Assembly: GCF_033807715.1 (NCBI RefSeq)
Contig: NC_084587.1
Location: forward strand, 24,466,517-24,530,516
Source: Cololabis saira
Lineage: Eukaryota > Chordata > Actinopteri > Beloniformes > Belonidae
Direction of reading: 5' to 3'
DNA: 64,000 bases
In this document: piece after piece, positions 58,017 to 64,000 of the stretch
How positions within the stretch are numbered: position 1 is the stretch's first letter
How the letters are laid out: each line of letters begins with the position of its first letter
Made by a program: the position numbers and the translations under genes
Notes under the pieces: generated by a model
Told to the model about the DNA's origin: nothing
Database searches by the model: none
Seen by the model: only the letters and a program-made list of their open reading frames with translations

Positions 58017-58400
58017 TCAAACAAATCAATTCAGTTCAGTTCAGTTCAATTTAATAAAACGTTATTAATCCCAAAGGACCAGCTTAATTAGGACCAACTT
58101 AATGGGGTATCTTTTATATAGACAAAATTAACAGGCTATTCGTACTAAAATGAAATTGCCATTTCATAGATATTTTGTTTGGGTGTTTATTGTATTTTTC
58201 TTTGTTTCTTTTACGTATTCTTTTCCTTTCTATTCTTTTTCTATTGATTGATTTGTTTTGGTGATTTTGTATTGAGGGGGAGGATTTTTTATAAGCCCTT
58301 CGGGCTTCTTTTCCTCTCCTGCACAAATTATTTTTCCTTGTATGATAAAAAACTTTACTGTTGTCATTGTGCAAATAAATAAATAAATAAAGGTAAATTA
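58017..58400 (+). repeat. LINE-type 3' tail with (AAAT)n end
   Basis: The end of this stretch (CCTTCGGGCTTCTTTTCCTC, then TTGTCATTGTGCAAATAAAT and repeated AAAT) is typical of fish LINE 3' UTRs in plus orientation. No coding frame remains. The left part (TTCAGTTCAGTTCAGTTCAA) is a short degenerate tandem repeat that may belong to another element. Confidence 0.5.
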
Positions 58401-59239
58401 AACAAGAAGAAATACAAAAAAGGAGAATTAGATCTTTGTAGGGGAGACTAAAAAAGAGTATCCAAAGAAGGTCCCGAGTATTAATCAAATTGGCTAGGTA
58501 GCCTACAAATGTATTTATCATGACTTCTCCCTAAGTTGTAGTAAAATGTTTAACATTATGCCAATATAACTAATAATAGCAAACATTTCATGGAGCAATT
58601 CCAAGAATGTTATGCGTTTATGCTCCCCACACACAAACATTACTTTTTTTTTTTAACGGAAAAAGTTTTATTAGATGATTTTTTTTGTAAGCACTGGGGA
58701 TAAAATGCACATGACATACCAATCCTACTCCACCAGCAGTCCTCCATCTTTCTAGTTTGACTCACTGTGTTACAACTTGGAGTAGTGAGCTACCAAATCA
58801 CCTGAGATAAGTTTGCATACAAACCAAATACATTTATGATACCAATCTAAGGCAGGTGGTCATATTTCAACACACGTGTTCTACTTTTCATTTACAAAAG
58901 AAACAAAAGAAAAGTTGGCCTCACAAATGCAGGATCAGACATTCACCAAATGAATAACATGAATTACATAGATATATTAATTAACTGTGACTATAAAAAA
59001 GGGGGGTTACAGTTTGATGCTATAACTGTACATGACCAAGACTGAAATTTTAAATATATTTTCTACACAAACTCATAACTAATAACACTGCAGGAGGCTA
59101 AATGGGAATCACTGAAATAAACATTTATGAGGTAGGAATGAGCACTCCACCCACATTACCTTTTTTTCTTTTTTTTTTAATGGTTTTCTGATCTTAATTT
59201 TTTTTGTCTTCCTAGTAAAACCAACTACAAAAGAATAAA
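58401..59239. other. Intergenic AT-rich DNA upstream of frg1
   Basis: I see no gene, RNA gene or clear repeat boundary in this stretch. Confidence 0.4.
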
Positions 59240-59520
59240 CATCCATCCATCCATCCACCCATCTTCTGCCTATTTAAGTTCGGGTCATGGAGGCAGCAGC
59301 TTAACTAAAGAGGCCTTGGTGTCTTTCTTCCCAATTACTAGCTTTTCTGAGGGAATAACTGAGGTGTTCCTACATCAGCTGAGATATATGATTCCTCCAG
59401 TGCACCCTGGGTCAGCCACAGGGCTTTTGCTTGTTTGGACATGCCTGAAGCACCTTCCTAGGGAGCCATACAGGAAGCATCCTAACCAGATGCCCAAACC
59501 ATCTCAACTATGGAATGGTG
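59240..59520 (+). repeat. Dispersed fish repeat with (CATC)n start
   Basis: It starts with a CATCCATCCATC run. It then shows CACCTTCCTAGGGAGCCATA, CAGGAAGCATCCTAACCAGA and TGCCCAAACCATCTCAACTA, which follow a well-known fish repeat consensus recalled from memory. Decayed, with no coding frame. Confidence 0.55.
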
Positions 59521-60142
59521 GAACCACTCACCCAGTCTTTTAGGGAATATGCAGTGCTGCAAATTCAGTGTTTTGTGTGTGACAATGCTAAAAACCTTGG
59601 TACACCACAAACCACCATAAAGCAAGCATAATTTCCCTCTTATTATCAGCACTGAAGTCATGGTATGAAGAAGCGGCATTTGTCTCCTTTTTTGCCACAA
59701 ACACACCAAAATTGTGCAATTATCTGAGTTACACCCTGAGACCCTTTTCTCAACTGCACAAACAGTTGCAGTAATAAAGGCGTGGGTGGGGTTAGCAGGT
59801 GGGATAGGGTTGACCTCTTGGAAGGTGTCCTCTTATAAGCTTTTATGGTAATGCAGCCTCATTAAACAGGAACGACCCAATCAACAGCCTGTGACAGGAG
59901 GTAATAAATCATTTGTGGACACTGTCAAGATGTAAAATAAATTAGACAGTGACTTGTGTTATCTGTTCACTGGAGTAAAACTCAGCTGGTGGGAGAATTT
60001 TATCGTGAAAAACTAACTTAAGAAGGCCCTCCATGACAACAGGAAACATTTAAACTCAGCAGGACAGCACAGACCTTGCAGGCAAGAGACTGTGATGCAG
60101 CAGAGAAACTCCTGGTGATGCTGCGTTGCCGGGAGGGGGGTG

Positions 60143-60144
<2 letters not shown>
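59521..60144. other. Intergenic DNA, no feature seen
   Basis: Unique-looking sequence without a supported gene. Confidence 0.35.

Positions 60145-60174
<30 letters not shown>
60145..60174. repeat. (GT)15 microsatellite
   Basis: Fifteen perfect GT units, flanked by G-runs (GGGAGGGGGGTGG before, TTTGGGGGGGGG after). Confidence 0.95.
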
Positions 60175-60177
<3 letters not shown>

Positions 60178-63100
60178 GGGGGGGGCTCAGAATGTGGGAG
60201 ATTAATTTTGTCAGAAAACTCCTGTAAGCTTGAAGGAAGTTAGCAAGTGGGGTTTTCAAGGAGCCGTGAGTCAACATTTTACCCTGCACAAAAACCCCAG
60301 TAGTGCTTCTCCTGTCATTTGTCAAATTCAGTAATACTTTGACAGCAATCCCCGTTGTTGGTGGGATTAAACAATCCTAACTTGCACTGGGAGAGCTCAG
60401 TAGTTAAGTACATAAGTACTGAGAGCGTGCTGAACCAAAACAGTGTGTAACTAATGATAACAAGAACCATGTTTTTTTTTCACTCTCGAACCCTTTGATT
60501 ATGTCAACAGTGTTAACCATAACCCAAACATGTGGTCAGTAAGCCACCATACATGGAGGTAAGCAATCTTTAGTTGGTCTCCTTGTCATCTGTAACGCAT
60601 ATATTGCATCAAATACTTCATCAGCGGTGTGAAGAACAAGCTGACAAAGCCCCATACTCTCACGACATGCACGATGATACAACTTATGCAAATAACAGTG
60701 TGACAAATGTCAGGGTCTAAATGCTTGCGATGTCATCTGCTGAAGCATAAGTTAATTCAGGAACACCCCAATGTCCTTTGTGTCTTTCATGTGCTTGTTA
60801 AAGTGCCTTTTGTCTAACAAGCCTCCGTGCTCCATTAGCTGCCTTTCAACTGTAAAAAAAGCACATTTATCATCCTTTATATACACAGCACCGAACCCAC
60901 GACCCTGCCAAAAAGGGATTTACTCACTTTAGTGTTTATGTAAGGTCTCTCAGTCTGACTTTGCACCCATTTGATCTAAAGTAAGAAACGTAACAGCATA
61001 AGACTGCGTGGACTGACATGATATTTTGCACAAGCATGCTCTCCAGAAAATAGATCCCACTGGTTTTGGTGATTTTTTTATTTTATTTTATAAGTCCCTC
61101 TGGCGTGAGGTTCATGGAGGACCATGAAATGTTGGTGGAGTTCTTAAAGGTCACTAGATAAAGAATCATAATCATAGAACGACAGATGTAGATCTTAAGG
61201 GAAATTCTGATCAAAGACTGTTTGCATGGAAAGGCTGCTAGTTACTGATACAGTATGTATTTTTAACACAATTTTACCCCGGCAAAAACTATGTAAAGTA
61301 CAATATTTTATCTTTTTTTATCTTCCTATAAGACTTGTACAAAAAAATAAAGAATGTAATAATTTTTAAGCATCATATCCATACAGGAATGTAGAAATGT
61401 TTTGAAACTTTATTCTGTAAATTGGTGGATTTTTTTTACCTTGAGTGATACACCATGAGTTTCCTCAAGAGCCAGCATGAAAATATACCCCAGTGTGACA
61501 GGTAACATAATACACAAAGACTTAATACACAGTGTGTGCCATTAATTAGTGTAACAAATGCAGCAGAGGGAAGTTTAGTGGAAAGGAGGTTTTTATCCAA
61601 AGGCTCAGATATGTTGTGGCATTGTACAACTTAATGAGACGCCTGACTTCAGGACATACTTTATACTTTTTTAATTACTTGTCTTGTCGACTCGGTTGTC
61701 AACTCTTTCTTCTCACCTGCAGCACATTACTTTTCTCAGCTATTTTTTTTTTTTTACTTGTTTTTATCTTTCACCAAAAGCCTTTTGCTTTGGAAGTCAC
61801 TCCTATCAACCACACCCTCCATTTCATCCCCATCACCCCCCGTCTTGTCCTACATCAGTCACGTTTAATCCTCCTTGGGGGATTTAGGTGATAAAAGGTT
61901 AAGTTTCTGACAGTGTGTAACAGGTGTTTCCATAAGTGGCAGCGTGCTATTACATTCCACTACGACCACACTCTCACTTTGTCAATGTCACTGCTGCCTC
62001 CCAAAGCGTCTCCTTGGCTTTCCTCCTTGTGTTTTTGTTCGGCCTGACAGGGTTTATGAGGTGGATGACAACTGACGACGGGAGGGCATGAGGCTGCTTC
62101 GTCAAAAATGTTGTGATGATGTTATTTCCAGAGAGTGAGGTGTTGGACTGAAGGCGAATTCAGACATCTGCCTGATCATACTAAATAACGTTTCTTTATT
62201 CTGACTCAGTATCTCACTTTTATTGCTCACAACATATGGGTGATTTGTGCATATTGGTCAGCATCAGAACATTCTTAATAATGATTAAATCTTATTTATC
62301 TTTTAAAACAGCATATATGCAGTCAGGGTGTAGTCAACTAAAATTAGCTGTCACGCAGTAATTAGGTGATGGAATATAGCTTTTCAAGTTGCAAGTGAAC
62401 ACAGACAGTAAAGGAGCGCTCTCTCTGAAATAAAGTGTCTTACATCCTTACTTATTCTTGTGTTACTAAATGAAAGACACAGAACATTCATTAGCAAAGG
62501 ACACACAATTAAATAGGATTTTCTTTCCTGAACTGAATGCCTGCCTCAACACTTTTCATGGTGGACTGGAGTGTGGTATTACTTGACTTCATGGGGCTCT
62601 GATTCTGGAAATTGACTACAGTCTACAGTCATTTAGAGGTCTTTGGGCAATTTTACTGGAGGTTATGGAAGAGAGGAGTTCAAGGAATGGATAAACACCT
62701 GTGACATTTCCTTCCAGCACAGCGTTCAAGGTATCGCTGAGCTACCTCTCGTGGTAGATTTTTTTGTGACTCCTGTCAGGAAAAATCTTTCACGCCGTTA
62801 ACACGGCTGACATACTGTTTTTTTTAAGACATGGCTTCAAGCCTTCATTTAACAAATACACACTGACTGCATGGGTTGATTGAGACATTATTTATTGTGC
62901 TTGGAAAATGGCCAAATTATAGCATGAATGTACTAAACATTTCCTTGGCATAAATCTTCTGAACACTAAATAATGCAGAGTGCGATCACATCAAAATGAC
63001 ACACTGTGGGTAGGTTCAATTGCACATCAAAAAAAATCCAAAAAACATAAATCCCAATGACATCCATGACCTCTTACAAACATATGTTACCCATCAAGGT

Positions 63101-63687
63101 TATAGCGGAAATAGATTATGTTGAAACTTTTATTGCCTGCTGCCTTTGAGGACGTGCTCAGTGCCAGTCTTTCTTTCTTTTTCTTTTAAGTACTCAGGCT
63201 TCTGTGTAATTATAAACCTCCTGAAACCAGTTATTTTGTGAGCCACCGAAAAGATTTTTCTTTCTACAAATAAATGGAAGCACTTTTGCAGGCATGTAAA
63301 AACCTAAAAAAGTCGACCTGAAAACATCTCTCTCCCTCTTTCCTGCTGCTCCACTGACATTTAATGTCCTTTCGCTCTGCGTGGTTACCACTTACAGTCT
63401 TTGGTCCGGCTCTGCCGACTCCTGCTGACTTGTTCTCCAGCTTTAGAGCACCACAAATCCCTCCCTCTGTTCCTGTGTCACCTCTCCCTAGCTTTCCACT
63501 CCAAATTCACTGTCTACACAGCTGGTTCAGCCTGGTCTTCACAGATCTTGACACATCCGTCCATTAGGTATGAAGGTTACAAGAGAGTAATTTATGGCCC
63601 CACTTGGGTACTTCTGCTGTTGGGCTGAAGAAGGCAGCTGGTCGGGGTGCAAGGATGACTCATCCACAGTTTCAGTTTTATATGTTT
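60175..63687. other. Intergenic DNA poor in recognisable repeats
   Basis: About 3.5 kb without coding frames of quality, clear transposon ends or RNA genes. It differs from the rest of the intergenic DNA in carrying few visible repeats. It could hold conserved non-coding elements, but nothing in the sequence alone proves this. Confidence 0.35.
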
Positions 63688-63702
63688 CCACTAGGTGGCA
63701 GT
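63688..63702 (+). promoter_or_regulatory. CTCF-like binding site
   Basis: CCACTAGGTGGCAGT fully matches the CTCF core CCASYAGRKGGCR. It lies about 5.9 kb upstream of the frg1 start codon in repeat-poor intergenic DNA. Binding is predicted from the motif only. Confidence 0.55.
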
Positions 63703-64000
63703 AAACACGCGCGGCTCTGTGCAACCAAACCACCCGATGATCTGTGTGGCATCTCTCCTACTGATTGGAAAAAGCAATCAGTAGTAAAGTGCACGAAAGT
63801 TTAAGACAGCATCCACTGATGACTCTAGTTTAAATATTTTTTTGGAGTAGTGAATCTATGCATCCTTCAGATGAATTATGTCCTGCGCAAATAAGGTTCT
63901 TCCCCAAAAAAGAAAAAAAAACTGTTAAAAAGAAAGGATAAAAATACAATACATGCTAAACTAATCAAGTTGTAGAAGGTATGAAGGAAAATATGAGTGA

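Noticed and set aside
1..64000. Bacterial-type systems, CRISPR arrays, phage or operon structure
   Set aside because: Introns, polyadenylation signals, vertebrate orthologues and eukaryotic transposons throughout make this a vertebrate nuclear locus. No regularly spaced direct repeats were seen.

Overview
The window is a stretch of vertebrate, almost certainly teleost fish, nuclear DNA. It holds five spliced or intronless protein genes with orthologues across vertebrates, GT-AG introns, AATAAA signals, microsatellites, and many decayed fish-type DNA transposons, LINE tails and SINE pieces. The repeats look acanthomorph-like, but I cannot name a species.

Layout: (1) 1-5530, minus strand: the first twelve coding exons of an oxysterol-binding protein gene (osbp). 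Its last exons lie beyond the left edge. (2) 8864-11185, minus strand: sart1, a U4/U6.U5 tri-snRNP splicing factor, as one uninterrupted 773-codon frame. (3) 11186-17053: a transposon-loaded divergent intergenic region. A ~185 bp sequence occurs in inverted copies, one in front of sart1 and one in front of pcm1, with a palindrome, a LINE piece and a THAP-type DNA transposon nested between them. (4) 17071-37587, plus strand: pcm1 (pericentriolar material 1), 39 coding exons, 2138 codons. (5) 39171-43495, minus strand: asah1 (acid ceramidase), 14 coding exons, 392 codons, tail-to-tail with pcm1. (6) 45287-57784, minus strand: frg1, 9 coding exons, 255 codons, with long transposon-filled introns. 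(7) 57785-64000: intergenic DNA with repeats and one strong CTCF-like site.

I read exon borders from splice sites and protein similarity recalled from the human orthologues. The exon lengths of pcm1 (6417 nt), asah1 (1179 nt), frg1 (768 nt) and the osbp part (1725 nt) each divide by three, which supports the models. The genes do not form an operon or pathway: lipid transfer, splicing, centriolar satellites, lysosomal ceramide breakdown and nuclear RNA biology are unrelated. In human, PCM1 and ASAH1 are also tail-to-tail (8p22), while OSBP and SART1 are on 11q, so the sart1-pcm1 interval may be an old rearrangement junction.

I found no clear new biological system. The observations most worth a second look are the intronless sart1, the shared inverted promoter-side module of sart1 and pcm1, a transposon-associated duplication in pcm1 that makes a decoy splice acceptor, a huntingtin-like polyQ-polyP tract in pcm1, and an unexplained tryptophan-rich ORF in an asah1 intron.
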